Of a DNA stretch of 64,000 nucleotides, positions 42,780 through 51,644 are shown in pieces; position 1 is the first letter of the stretch, and each line of letters begins with the position of its first letter. The notes under the pieces are model-generated. The model was not told the origin of the DNA. It worked only from the letters and a program-made list of their open reading frames with translations, and did not search any database. The DNA comes from Streptomyces wedmorensis (GTDB lineage: Bacteria; Actinomycetota; Actinomycetes; Streptomycetales; Streptomycetaceae), in contig NZ_JNWK01000025.1 of assembly GCF_000716445.1 (NCBI RefSeq), forward strand, positions 1 to 64,000, in the 5' to 3' direction. Made by a program: the position numbers and the translations under genes.

Positions 42780-43550
42780 TCAGAGGAGTTCGAAGACGGC
42801 CGAGACCGTGACCTGCTCCTCGATCTCGCCGGGAGCGAGGGGAACGGTGGGCTCGTCCGCGGGCATGCCGGGGGCCGCGCCGATGCCGGGCCGCACGGAC
42901 TCGCCCTCGCTGAGCGAGACCAGCCGCCCGAGCCGGTGCCCGCTGAGCCGGGCGTGCTGCGCCGCCTTGTCGTACGCGTCCTGGTACGCGGCCTCACGGG
43001 CCTTCGCCCGCAGCGCCGACGGGTCGGCGACGTCGAAGACGACGCCGTTGATCCGGCCCGAGTCCCCGGTGGCCTCGTTGACGGCGCCGATGACCTGCCC
43101 CGTCCGGTCGATGTCTCGGACCTTCACGGAGAACGACTGCCCGGCCTGATAGCCGGTCACCTTGTTCTCTCCGTCGGCGTTCTGGGTGTACGCCGGTGAC
43201 AGGGAGAGGCTGTCGGTACGGATGTCCCGGTCGGCGATCTCCTGCCGGTGCAGCACCTCCAGGAGCGCCTTGGCTGCGGCGCTCTGCGCCGCCATCGCCT
43301 CCTTCGCCGTCTTGCGGGTGGCCTCGACGCCGACGGAGAGGATCGCCAGATCCGGTGCGGAGGACGCGCGGCCCTGCCCGGTGACGGTGACCGTCGCGGG
43401 CGCGGGCTCCTCGACGGCCGCGCGGAGGGCCTGCCGCGCGGGCGCGGTGGCCAGGGCGGGGGCCGCGGTGCCGACGAGGAGGCCGCCGAGCACTGCGGTG
43501 GCGGCGAGCAGACGGGCGGTGCGGGCGGCGCTGGGCCGGCGGGTCGTCAC
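42780..43550 (-). CDS. Secreted SIMPL-domain protein
   Basis: The 256-residue exported protein starts at GTG 43550, with AAGGGA about 8 bp upstream. The signal peptide ends near APALATAPA. The mature part matches the SIMPL domain (BP26/OMP28 family): ATVTVTGQGRASSAPDLAIL, DIRTDSLSLSPAYTQNADGE, and GRINGVVFDVADPSALRAKA. These periplasmic or extracytoplasmic proteins form ring-like assemblies in other bacteria; their role in Streptomyces is unknown. It is convergent with the TetR gene. Confidence 0.9.
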   Translation of the reverse strand: MTTRRPSAARTARLLAATAVLGGLLVGTAAPALATAPARQALRAAVEEPAPATVTVTGQGRASSAPDLAILSVGVEATRKTAKEAMAAQSAAAKALLEVLHRQEIADRDIRTDSLSLSPAYTQNADGENKVTGYQAGQSFSVKVRDIDRTGQVIGAVNEATGDSGRINGVVFDVADPSALRAKAREAAYQDAYDKAAQHARLSGHRLGRLVSLSEGESVRPGIGAAPGMPADEPTVPLAPGEIEEQVTVSAVFELL

Positions 43551-43695
43551 AGGCGGTCCCTTCGGGAGTGGGTGCCGGGGCTCCGGCGGGCACATCCCAG
43601 CACCCTGCGACGCCGCCTCCCGCGCGCCACTCCTGACCAGCGGCTCCCTTCACCTCTCCGTACCATCCGGGCCCCGCTTCCCCCGCGCGGGCCGC

Positions 43696-44790
43696 TCAGG
43701 TCTGCACGAGCGGTGCGTACGCCTCCGGGCGCAGCCCGAACGTCCAGGCGACGCCCTCCCGGGCGGTGCGCGTCCCGGGCGGCACCCGGAGCCAGTACGT
43801 GCGGTGGGTGCCGTCCGGCTCGGGCGTGGAGTTGACCACCTCGACCATCACCACGTCCTCGTCGTCGTCCGACTCGATCCGCCAGAGGACCCCCGTCTCG
43901 TCCCGGTGCCCGGGGCGGGCGCCCGAATCGGCGAGGTAGCGGTCGTAGCCGTAGTACTCCAGCATCACGCGGCGCAGTTCGGCGTTGTCCTCCCCCCGTA
44001 TCCGCTCGGGGGTGAGGTCCGGGAGGCCGGCCAGGAAGGCGGCGGGCACCGGCATGCCCCGCCACACGTGCAGCGCGAACCCGTCGGGGAAGGCGAGCGC
44101 GGGCCCGTCGCCCCGGTCGAGCCGCCCGGCCTCGTCCCGGTGCAGCTCGACCGGCCGCTCGCACACCACGGCGACGTTCTCGTACGGCCACCACCAGCCC
44201 GCGTGTCCGGCGACCGCGGCGAGCCCCGCCAGGCGCTCGCCGTGCCCGTCGAACGCGGCCAGCCACGCGGCGTCGTGCTGCCCGAGCACCGCATCGAGCA
44301 GCAGCAGCCGCACGGCGGTCTCCACACGGGCGGATCCGGCCGGAACTCCGGCGCCGTCCGGGTCTGCCGTGTCGGCCCGGACGCCTGACGCGGCCGGCTC
44401 GGCGGCCCCCTCGGCGGCCCGTACGACGGCGTCCGTCACCCCGGCCCGGATCCGGTCGGCGAGGGCGCGGGTCGGATCCCAGAGGGCCGCGCCCGTGGTC
44501 TGCCAGTGGTCCGCCCAGCCGGCGGGGCCGAGCGCGTCGTGGACGCGGCGCCGCTCCTCGGCCCACGGCCGGGTGCGCACCTCGTCGCGCACCGAGCGGC
44601 CCAGGCCGGTCAGGCCCCGCAGGAGGACGACGGCCGCGAGCGGCGAGCCGGCCCAGAGCACGCGCCGCGGCTCCGCGAGGCCCGCCGCGCGGTACGCGAG
44701 CCGGACGCCCGCCTCGGCGGCGGTGCGGTCGGCGGGCCCGGTGGCCGCGGCGACGGCCCGCCACCTGTCCCGGGCGGTGGTGTCGTTCAT
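43696..44790 (-). CDS. DUF6745 protein
   Basis: A 364-residue protein starting at ATG 44790 with GGGGGAG upstream. The DUF6745 core is at about residues 205-330: NVAVVCERPVELHRDEAGRL, a DGPALAFPDGFALHVWRG hairpin, and EDNAELRRVMLEYYGYDRYL. The end (TYWLRVPPGTRTAREGVAWT) is a strand pair also seen in related proteins. Family function is unknown. It lies 40 bp from a small partner on the same strand and is divergent from the STM4015 cluster, where it often co-occurs. Confidence 0.82.
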   Translation of the reverse strand: MNDTTARDRWRAVAAATGPADRTAAEAGVRLAYRAAGLAEPRRVLWAGSPLAAVVLLRGLTGLGRSVRDEVRTRPWAEERRRVHDALGPAGWADHWQTTGAALWDPTRALADRIRAGVTDAVVRAAEGAAEPAASGVRADTADPDGAGVPAGSARVETAVRLLLLDAVLGQHDAAWLAAFDGHGERLAGLAAVAGHAGWWWPYENVAVVCERPVELHRDEAGRLDRGDGPALAFPDGFALHVWRGMPVPAAFLAGLPDLTPERIRGEDNAELRRVMLEYYGYDRYLADSGARPGHRDETGVLWRIESDDDEDVVMVEVVNSTPEPDGTHRTYWLRVPPGTRTAREGVAWTFGLRPEAYAPLVQT

Positions 44791-44830
44791 GTCGTTCTCC
44801 CCCACGTCCTTCGCTCCTGTCCGGCGGACG

Positions 44831-45157
44831 TCAGTCCGCGATGATCCGGTACGCCCCGGGCACGTACTCCCGCTGGCGCACCACCCGGTACCAGCCCTTG
44901 GGCAGCGGGATCGGCGCGTGCTCCTCGTGCACCACCCGGCCGCCCTCGGGCAGTTCGAGCAGGAACGGGCCGAACGGCCCCTGTTCCCGCACGAGCCGGC
45001 CGGGCCCGGGGATCGCGTGGGCGTGCCCGGTGACCTCGCCGAGCGCGAGGAGCAGGCGGCCCCGGGCGTCTCTCGGCTCCCCCTGCGCCGTCCTCGCCCT
45101 CACCGGAACGGCCGTCTCCTCCACGGGCACGATGAGCACGTCTCCCTGCCGGTACAT
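44831..45157 (-). CDS. Small conserved protein (108 aa), companion of DUF6745
   Basis: A 108-residue beta-rich protein: MYRQGDVLIVPVEET, LLLALGEVTGHAHAIPGPG and HAPIPLPKGWYRVVRQREYV. I recognise it as the recurring small companion encoded with DUF6745 proteins; no function is known. It starts 175 bp from the divergent STM4015 gene, so a shared promoter region serves both directions. Confidence 0.75.
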   Translation of the reverse strand: MYRQGDVLIVPVEETAVPVRARTAQGEPRDARGRLLLALGEVTGHAHAIPGPGRLVREQGPFGPFLLELPEGGRVVHEEHAPIPLPKGWYRVVRQREYVPGAYRIIAD

Positions 45158-45332
45158 GGCTCTCCCCTCCCCGTTCGGCGCGATCCGCCGAACACGGGAA
45201 CGACGCTAGGGGCCACCACTGACAACCGGGTTCGGAGGCGGTCGAGGGCGACCCGGCACGGGCGCTGTCGGTGGCGCTTGGTAGAACTCTTCCCGTCAGC
45301 CGACCCGCTCGTCCGTTCTCTGGAGCACCGCC

Positions 45333-46292
45333 ATGACCGTTGGCCACTACCTGCAGGAATTCCACGGCCTGCCCGTGTTCGACTTCCCTGCCGAGGACGC
45401 GCGGGTCGAGCTGCCCGAGGCGGACCGGGTCGCCTGGCGGATCTCCGCCCCGACGTACTCCGACCCCGGGGACGAGCTGTGGGGACCGCAGTTCGAGCGG
45501 TTCCTGAAGACGGTCGACGCGCGGCGGGTGCGCGCGCTGGTCGTCGGCGGCTGGGACGAGGCGTACGAGACCTCGTCGGCCGACATCGTCACCGCCCTGA
45601 TCGGCGCCAACAACCGGCTGACGGGCCTGGCGGCGGTGTTCATCGGGGACATGACCGGCGAGGACTGCGAGATCTCCTGGATCGTCCAGTCCGACGTGAC
45701 GCCGCTGCTCGCCGCCTACCCCGCGCTGCGCGGGCTCGGCGTGCGCGGGGGCTCCGGGCTGGCCTTCCCGCCGGTCCGGCACACCGGTCTCGAGACCCTG
45801 GTGGTGGAGACGGGCGGCCTGGGCGCCGAGGTGGTGCGCGGCATCGTCGGCAGCGACCTGCCCGCCCTGGAGAACCTGGAACTCTGGCTCGGCACCGACG
45901 AGTACGGCGGCGACAGCACCCCGGACGACCTCGCGCCGCTGCTCGACGGGACGGCCTTCCCCGCCCTGCGGCGGCTGGGCCTGCGCAACAGCGTGATCCA
46001 GGACGCCGTCGCGGCCGCCGTGGCGGGTGCGCCCGTCGTCGCGCGGATCGAGCGCCTCGACCTGTCCATGGGCGTGCTCACCGACGAGGGCGCGGCGGCC
46101 CTCCTCGACGGCCAGCCCCTGACCCATCTCGCCCACCTCGACCTGTCCCACCACTACCTGTCGGAGGCCATGGGGGAGCGGGTCCGCGCGGCCCTCGTCC
46201 CGCACGGTGTGACCGTCGTCCTCGACGACCCGCAGGTCCCGGAGGACGACGGCGACGGCGAGGTCTACCGGTACGTCGCGGTCGCCGAATGA
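45333..46292 (+). CDS. STM4015 family leucine-rich-repeat-like protein
   Basis: The 319-residue protein begins MTVGHYLQEFHGLPVFDFP, a family hallmark. From about residue 120 it repeats leucine-rich strands: LAAYPALRGLGVRGGSGLAF, LPALENLELWLGTDEYGG, FPALRRLGLRNSVIQDAV and LDLSMGVLTDEGAAALL. That makes an LRR-type solenoid likely, a shape used for protein recognition. It heads a five-gene operon with the STM4014, 4013, 4012 and 4011 proteins; the next gene starts within its stop codon (ATGA). Confidence 0.85.
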   Translation: MTVGHYLQEFHGLPVFDFPAEDARVELPEADRVAWRISAPTYSDPGDELWGPQFERFLKTVDARRVRALVVGGWDEAYETSSADIVTALIGANNRLTGLAAVFIGDMTGEDCEISWIVQSDVTPLLAAYPALRGLGVRGGSGLAFPPVRHTGLETLVVETGGLGAEVVRGIVGSDLPALENLELWLGTDEYGGDSTPDDLAPLLDGTAFPALRRLGLRNSVIQDAVAAAVAGAPVVARIERLDLSMGVLTDEGAAALLDGQPLTHLAHLDLSHHYLSEAMGERVRAALVPHGVTVVLDDPQVPEDDGDGEVYRYVAVAE

Positions 46293-47608
46293 CCGCACGC
46301 CCGCGCCCCGTCGCCACACGTCCGCGTCCCGTCACCGGCGGCCCGCGGCTCGTGGTCGTCGGCGATCCGGCGGGCCGCCGCGTCGCGTTCTTCCAGGACG
46401 CGCTGCGGACCGCCGGGCTGCCCGGGGCGCGGGTGGTGTCCTGGCCCGACGTGCTGCGCGGCCGGGCCCGGTTCGCCGCTGGCGAGACCGTGCGGCTGGA
46501 CTCGCCCGGCGAGGACGCGGAGGCCGACCGGCTGCTGCGGGACGTCGACGATCCGGCCCGGGTCGAGGGCAGCGGCCTGTGGTACGAGCGGTTCACCGCC
46601 GCCGTGGCGGGACTCGCCGTCTCCGTGACGGATGCGGGGGCGACCCTGGTCGACGATCCCGGCGAGCTCGCCGTCCTCTTCGACAAGCGGCTGAGTCACG
46701 GCCGGCTGCGGGCCGCCGGAGTCCCGGTGCCCGAGTCGCCCACGTCGGGTGCCGCCGCCCCGGTCGTGCGCGGCTGGGCGGACGTCCGGTCGCTGACCGG
46801 GCGGCCCGGCATGCGCCGGGTGTTCGTGAAGCTCGCGCACGGCTCCTCCGCCTCGGGGGTCCTCGCGGTGGAGACGAACGGCGCGGGCCGGATCCAGGCG
46901 ACCACCTCGGTGGAGCGCGGGCCCGGCGGACGGCTCTTCAACTCCCTGCGGGTGCGGCGCTACACGAGCGAGCCCGAGGTCGCCGCGATCGTGGACGCCC
47001 TGGCGCCCGACGGCCTGCACGTGGAGCGCTGGCTGCCGAAGGCCACTCAGGGCGGACGGGCCGCCGACCTGCGGGTCGTGGTCGTCGACGGACGGGCCAC
47101 CCATGCCGTGCTCCGCACCGGCCGCTCCCCCATGACCAATCTGCACCTGGGCGGCGCCCGGGGCGATCTGACGGCCGCCCGGGCCGCGATCACCGCCGCC
47201 GGCGGGCGTTGGGAGGACGCGCTGGGCGTGTGCGAGCGGGCCGCCGCCGCGTTCCCCGGCACCCGCTGCGTGGGGGTCGACCTGCTGCCGGCCGCCGGGT
47301 GGCGCCGCTTCGCCGTGGGCGAGGTCAACGCCTTCGGCGATCTGCTGCCCGGGCTCACGGGCCTGCCCGGCAGCGGCTGCGAGGGCCTCGACACCTACGC
47401 GGCGCAGGTCGCGTCGCAGTTCCCGCACCACCGTCGAGCCCCGCGCGGGCGCGGCCCGATCGGCGTGACACCCCCGAGCACGACACCCCCGGGCGCGGCA
47501 CCTCTCAGCACGGCACCCCCGGGCACGGCACCCCCGAGCACGACACCCCCGGGCGCGGCGCCCCTGAGCACGACACCCCCGAGCACCACAGGAACGAGCA
47601 CCACGTGA
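46289..47608 (+). CDS. STM4014 family ATP-grasp-like protein
   Basis: The 439-residue protein starts at ATG 46289 overlapping the STM4015 stop. ATP-grasp features are visible: LFDKRLSHGRLRAAGVPVPE, RRVFVKLAHGSSASGVLAVE, and near the end GVDLLP with AVGEVNAFGDLLPGL, where Glu and Asn would bind magnesium. Such enzymes join a carboxylate to an amine or thiol using ATP. The C-terminal 46 residues are a Pro/Thr/Ser-rich repeat made by a 60-bp tandem duplication and look dispensable. The next gene overlaps by 4 bp. Confidence 0.82.
   Translation: MTARPRPVATRPRPVTGGPRLVVVGDPAGRRVAFFQDALRTAGLPGARVVSWPDVLRGRARFAAGETVRLDSPGEDAEADRLLRDVDDPARVEGSGLWYERFTAAVAGLAVSVTDAGATLVDDPGELAVLFDKRLSHGRLRAAGVPVPESPTSGAAAPVVRGWADVRSLTGRPGMRRVFVKLAHGSSASGVLAVETNGAGRIQATTSVERGPGGRLFNSLRVRRYTSEPEVAAIVDALAPDGLHVERWLPKATQGGRAADLRVVVVDGRATHAVLRTGRSPMTNLHLGGARGDLTAARAAITAAGGRWEDALGVCERAAAAFPGTRCVGVDLLPAAGWRRFAVGEVNAFGDLLPGLTGLPGSGCEGLDTYAAQVASQFPHHRRAPRGRGPIGVTPPSTTPPGAAPLSTAPPGTAPPSTTPPGAAPLSTTPPSTTGTSTT
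47471..47590. repeat. 60-bp tandem duplication in the 3' end of the STM4014 gene
   Basis: A C-rich unit (starting CCCCCGAGCACGACACCCCC) at 47471-47530 is repeated at 47531-47590 with several differences. Each unit has internal 12-15 bp sub-repeats. It codes for two 20-residue Pro/Thr/Ala blocks in frame. Confidence 0.8.
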
Positions 47609-48441
47609 ACCAGCCCGACATGAACGCGATCGTCGGCAGCCACGACCTGCTCCTGGTCACCCTCGACACGCTGCGGTACGACGTGGCCGTCGAGCTGGCG
47701 GCCGAGGGGCGCCTCCCGAACCTGGCCCGGCACCTGCCCGGCGGCGGCTGGGAGCGCAGGCACGCGCCCGGGAGCTTCACGTACGCCTCGCACCAGGCGA
47801 TCTTCGCCGGGTTCCTGCCGACCCCGGCCGCCCCGGGTCCGCACCCCCGGCTCTTCGCGGCCCGGTTCGCGGGGAGCGAGACGACCACCGACGGGACGTA
47901 CGTGCACGACACCCCCGACCTGGTGTCCGCGCTCGCCGACGAGGGCTACCGGACGGTCTGCGTCGGCGGGGTGGGCTTCTTCAACAAGCAGCCGCCGCTG
48001 GGCGCGGTGCTGCCCGGCCTCTTCCAGGAGAGCCACTGGGAGCCGTCCTTCGGCGTCGCCTCGCCGACCTCGTTCGAGTCCCAGGTCACGCGTGCCGAGG
48101 AGGTCGTCGCCGGGCTCCCCCGCGAGCGACGTCTCTTCCTCTTCGTCAACGTGTCCGCGCTGCACCAGCCCAACTGGTTCCACCTGCCCGGGGCGACCCG
48201 CGAGGCCGGCGACTCCCGGGCCACGCACGCGGCCGCCCTGGAGTACGTCGACCGGCACATCGGGCGGCTCTTCGCCGCGATGAGCAGCCGCCGGTCTTGT
48301 TTCACGATCGTCTGCTCGGACCACGGCACGGCGTACGGCGAGGACGGTCACACCGGGCACCGGCTCGGCCACGAGGTCGTGTGGACGGTGCCGTACGCCC
48401 AGTTCGTCCTGCCCGGACCCGACCGGGAGGCCGTCGCGTGA
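47605..48441 (+). CDS. STM4013/SEN3800 family alkaline-phosphatase-superfamily hydrolase
   Basis: The 278-residue protein starts at GTG 47605 overlapping the previous stop (GTGA); ATG 47620 is a weaker alternative. Superfamily landmarks: HDLLLVTLDTLRYDVAV with a metal Asp, GSFTYASHQAIFAGFLP with a candidate nucleophile, FVNVSALHQPNWFHLPG, and VCSDHGTAYGEDGHTGHRLG with Asp-His metal ligands. The protein is cytoplasmic by sequence. It would hydrolyse or transfer a phosphate or sulfate ester, or a phosphonate. It lies between the ATP-grasp-like and radical SAM genes. Confidence 0.85.
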   Translation: MNQPDMNAIVGSHDLLLVTLDTLRYDVAVELAAEGRLPNLARHLPGGGWERRHAPGSFTYASHQAIFAGFLPTPAAPGPHPRLFAARFAGSETTTDGTYVHDTPDLVSALADEGYRTVCVGGVGFFNKQPPLGAVLPGLFQESHWEPSFGVASPTSFESQVTRAEEVVAGLPRERRLFLFVNVSALHQPNWFHLPGATREAGDSRATHAAALEYVDRHIGRLFAAMSSRRSCFTIVCSDHGTAYGEDGHTGHRLGHEVVWTVPYAQFVLPGPDREAVA

Positions 48442-49775
48442 GCGCCCCCGCCCCCCGCCCGTACCGGAGCTACGTCTACGCCTACCCGCACAAGACGGCG
48501 TACCGTCCGCTCACCGGGCGTCCGGAGCTGGCCGCCCTCTGGGCCGGCGAGCCGAAGGACGCGCTGTCGCTGTACGCGCACATACCCTTCTGCGAGGTCC
48601 GCTGCGGCTTCTGCAACCTCTTCACCCGCGTCGGCGCCCCGGACGAGCTGACGACCCGCTACCTGGACGCGCTCGACCACCAGGCCACGGCCGTGCGCGA
48701 GGCCCTCGGCGACCGCGACCCGGTGCGGTTCGCCACGGCCGCCTTCGGCGGCGGCACGCCCACCTTCCTCACCGCCGCCGAGCTGGAGCGGCTGTGCGAC
48801 ATCGCCGAGAAGCGGATGGGGGTGGACCTGCGGGCGGTGCCGCTGTCCGTGGAGACCTCGCCCGCGACCGCTACCGCCGACCGGCTCGCCCTCCTCGCCG
48901 ACCGGGGCGCGACCCGGCTGAGCATCGGGGTGCAGAGCTTCGTGGAGACCGAGGCGCGGGCGGCCGTGCGGCCGCAGCGCCGTGCCGACGTGGAGGCGGC
49001 GCTCGGCCGGATCCGGGACACCGGCGTCCCCGTGCTGAACATCGACCTGATCTACGGGATCGACGGGCAGACCGAGCGGTCCTGGCGGGTCTCCCTGGAC
49101 GCGGCCCTCGCCTGGCGGCCCGAGGAGCTGTACCTCTATCCGCTGTACGTGCGCCCGCTCACCGGCCTCGGCCGGATCAAGGACCCCGCCGCCGCCGACC
49201 GCGCCTGGGACGAGCAGCGGCTGCGCCTCTACCGGTACGGCCGGGACCACCTCGTCGCGCACGGCTACGAGCAGGTGTCGATGCGCATGTTCCGCCGTGC
49301 GGACGCCGGTCCCGCCGGGCCGGACGACTACGCCTGCCAGACGGACGGCATGATCGGTCTGGGCTGCGGGGCCCGCTCGTACACCTCCGCCCTGCACTAC
49401 TCCTTCGACTACGCCGTCGACATGCGCGAGGTCCGGTCGATCATCGACGTCTACACGGAGACGGAGGACTTCTCCCGCGCCGAGCACGGCTACGGGATGA
49501 CCGGTCCCGAGGCCCGGCGCCGTCACCTCCTCCAGTCGCTGCTCCAGGCGGAGGGCATGCCCGTCGCCGGGTACGAGGAGCGGTTCGGCTCCTCTCCCTT
49601 CGCCGACTTCGGCCCGGACCTCGCCCGGTTCGAGGGGTACGGCTGGCTGGACGCGGACGCCCCGTCGGGGCTGCTGCGCCTGTCGCCGGAGGGCCTGGCC
49701 CACTCGGACGGGCTCGGCCCCGAGCTCTTCTCCCCCGCCGTGCGGGCCGCGATGGCCGCGTACGAGGCGAAGTAG
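48438..49775 (+). CDS. STM4012 family radical SAM protein (HemN-like)
   Basis: The 445-residue enzyme starts at GTG 48438 inside the previous stop. It binds a 4Fe-4S cluster through Cys52, Cys56 and Cys59 (HIPFCEVRCGFCNLF). FGGGTPTFLTAAELERLC, LSVETSPATATADRLALL and RLSIGVQSFVETEARAAVRP match HemN/coproporphyrinogen-dehydrogenase-like radical SAM enzymes. The C-terminal HemN-type domain is present (AEHGYGMTGPEARRRHLLQS). It is not a heme enzyme by context: the STM401x neighbours point to modification of an unknown substrate. Confidence 0.9.
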   Translation: MSAPAPRPYRSYVYAYPHKTAYRPLTGRPELAALWAGEPKDALSLYAHIPFCEVRCGFCNLFTRVGAPDELTTRYLDALDHQATAVREALGDRDPVRFATAAFGGGTPTFLTAAELERLCDIAEKRMGVDLRAVPLSVETSPATATADRLALLADRGATRLSIGVQSFVETEARAAVRPQRRADVEAALGRIRDTGVPVLNIDLIYGIDGQTERSWRVSLDAALAWRPEELYLYPLYVRPLTGLGRIKDPAAADRAWDEQRLRLYRYGRDHLVAHGYEQVSMRMFRRADAGPAGPDDYACQTDGMIGLGCGARSYTSALHYSFDYAVDMREVRSIIDVYTETEDFSRAEHGYGMTGPEARRRHLLQSLLQAEGMPVAGYEERFGSSPFADFGPDLARFEGYGWLDADAPSGLLRLSPEGLAHSDGLGPELFSPAVRAAMAAYEAK

Positions 49776-49786
49776 CGGGGCCCGGC

Positions 49787-50713
49787 ATGAACCTGACCCC
49801 GCCCGTCGGCGCGGGCCCCGTCCCGCCCTCGGCGATGGACCTGACCGTGCTCTACCGGGGCCCGCTCTCCTCCTGCGACTTCGACTGCCCGTACTGCCCG
49901 TTCGCCAAGCGGCGGGACACCCCGGAGCTGCTGCGCGCGGACCGGGCGGCGCTCGAACGGTTCACCGGATGGGCCGCCACGCAGACCGGTGACCGGCTGC
50001 GGATCCTCTTCACTCCGTGGGGCGAGGGCCTGGTGCGGTCCTGGTACCGGCGGGCGCTGGTCGGGCTGTCCCGGCTGCCGCACGTGGAGCGGGTGGCGAT
50101 CCAGACCAATCTGAGCTGCCGCACCGGATGGCTCGCGGAGGCGGACCCGGAGAGCGTGGCGCTCTGGTGCACGTACCACCCCGGGCAGACCCCGTACGAG
50201 CGTTTCCTCGGCAAGTGCCGGGAGCTCGCGGAGCGGGGCGTCCGGTTCAGCGTCGGCGTGGTCGGTCTTCCCGAGCACGCCGAGGACGCCCGGCGGCTGC
50301 GCGCCGCGCTGCCGTCGCACGTCTACCTCTGGGTGAACGCGGCGGAGGGGCACGCGTACACCGACGCGGAGGCGGCGGAGTGGACGCGGATCGACCCGCT
50401 CTTCCCGTACAGCCGTCATCCGCACCGCTCGGCAGGGCTGCCCTGCCGCACAGGCGAGTCGGTGATCTCGGTGGACGGCGAGGGGACGGTGCGGCGCTGC
50501 CACTTCGTCAGGGCCGAACTGGGGAACCTGTACGACGGCTCGTACCGCGCCGCCCTGCGCCCCCGCGCCTGCCCCCTCGCCGTCTGCGACTGTCACATCG
50601 GCTACGTCCACCTGGAGACGCTGCCGCTGTACGACGTGTTCGCCGGCGGGGTCCTGGAGCGGATCCCCGCCGCCGTTCCCCCGCCGGTCCTCCCCGTGAC
50701 TAGAGGGGCATGA
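49787..50713 (+). CDS. STM4011 family radical SAM protein
   Basis: The 308-residue enzyme starts at ATG 49787, 11 bp after the STM4012 stop. Cluster ligands are Cys30, Cys34 and Cys37 (SSCDFDCPYCPFAKRR). A C-terminal Cys group (GLPCRTGE, RRCHFVRAEL and ACPLAVCDCHIGYVHLE) resembles an auxiliary-cluster (SPASM-like) site, common in enzymes acting on peptides. The last codons overlap the convergent SGNH gene by 14 bp. With the STM4012 protein it makes two radical SAM enzymes in one operon. Confidence 0.88.
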   Translation: MNLTPPVGAGPVPPSAMDLTVLYRGPLSSCDFDCPYCPFAKRRDTPELLRADRAALERFTGWAATQTGDRLRILFTPWGEGLVRSWYRRALVGLSRLPHVERVAIQTNLSCRTGWLAEADPESVALWCTYHPGQTPYERFLGKCRELAERGVRFSVGVVGLPEHAEDARRLRAALPSHVYLWVNAAEGHAYTDAEAAEWTRIDPLFPYSRHPHRSAGLPCRTGESVISVDGEGTVRRCHFVRAELGNLYDGSYRAALRPRACPLAVCDCHIGYVHLETLPLYDVFAGGVLERIPAAVPPPVLPVTRGA

Positions 50714-51494
50714 GGTCGGGGCGCTTCGCCTCGACGTGGTCGCCGGAGCTCTCGCCCCGGAGCCGGCGGCCGATCCACGGGACCAGGTACTCCTTCGCCC
50801 AGTGGATGTCGTCCTTGCGGACCTCCAGGGGCCCCCGGGGCTGCTGCGGCGGCCACGGCTGGTCCGGGTCGGCCGGCACCGGCAGGCCGAGGACCTGGGC
50901 GGCGCGCAGGGCGACCCGGGTGTGGCCGTCGGGCGAGAGGTGCAGCCGGTCGTCGTCCCAGGCGCGCCGGTCCTGGACGGACTTCAGCGACCAGAGGTCG
51001 AGGACCGGGCAGCCGTAGCGGTCGGCGATGGCGCGGACGTGTCCGTTGTACGTGGCGATCTTGCCGCGCAGGTGCTTGAGGAGGATCACGTCGCGGGTGT
51101 CGAAGCCGGTGGTCACCATGACGGTGCCGACGGCGGAGGTCAGTTCGGCGACGGCGCGCTCGAAGCGCTCGGCCACGTCGTCGGGGTCCGTGCCGGGGCG
51201 GATGATGTCGTTCCCGCCGGCGCAGAAGGTCACCAGGTCGGGGGCGAGTTCCTTCGCCCGGGGGACCTGTTCCGCCACGATCTGGTCGAGGAGGCGCCCG
51301 CGTACGGCCAGGTTGGCGTAGCGGAAGGCGTCGTGCTCCGGCAGCTGGTCGGCGAGCAGCACCGCGAAGCGGTCCGCCCAGCCGACGTACGTCCCGCCGG
51401 GCCCGGGGTCTCCGACGCCCTCGGTGAAGCTGTCACCGATCGCCGCGTACGACCCGAATGCGTTCTTGTCTGTTGATCTCGAATCGTCTGCCAC
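50700..51494 (-). CDS. SGNH/GDSL hydrolase
   Basis: The 264-residue esterase-like protein starts at GTG 51494, with AAGGA upstream. SGNH blocks: I SYAAIGDSFTEGVGD (nucleophile Ser), II AVRGRLLDQIV (Gly), III VTFCAGGNDIIRPGT (Asn), V DDDRLHLSPDGHTRVAL (Asp and His). No signal peptide is seen, so it should act in the cytoplasm. Similar Streptomyces proteins are annotated as lipases or acyl esterases without proven substrate. It is convergent with the STM4011 gene. Confidence 0.92.
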   Translation of the reverse strand: MADDSRSTDKNAFGSYAAIGDSFTEGVGDPGPGGTYVGWADRFAVLLADQLPEHDAFRYANLAVRGRLLDQIVAEQVPRAKELAPDLVTFCAGGNDIIRPGTDPDDVAERFERAVAELTSAVGTVMVTTGFDTRDVILLKHLRGKIATYNGHVRAIADRYGCPVLDLWSLKSVQDRRAWDDDRLHLSPDGHTRVALRAAQVLGLPVPADPDQPWPPQQPRGPLEVRKDDIHWAKEYLVPWIGRRLRGESSGDHVEAKRPDLMPL

Positions 51495-51602
51495 GGGAGC
51501 ACATCCTTCCCGTTGGGATGTGACCTACGCGACCGTAAGGAGGGGTTGACGCCGGGTGAGATATGCCACCGATAAAGATTCTCCCAAGCCGGAATACGCC
51601 GA

Positions 51603-51628
51603 CGGCCCGGCACGGGAGTGCCGGGCCG
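51603..51628 (-). terminator. Hairpin terminator of the M23 peptidase gene
   Basis: A perfect 11-bp GC stem (51603-51613 with 51618-51628) and loop GGGA lie 17 bp after the stop codon. Confidence 0.8.
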
Positions 51629-51644
51629 CCGGAAGGCGTCCGCG

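Noticed and set aside
48348..50611. Minus-strand genes opposite the two radical SAM genes
   Set aside because: They are shadows: no motifs, and the plus strand has overlapping starts, cluster cysteines and family hallmarks.
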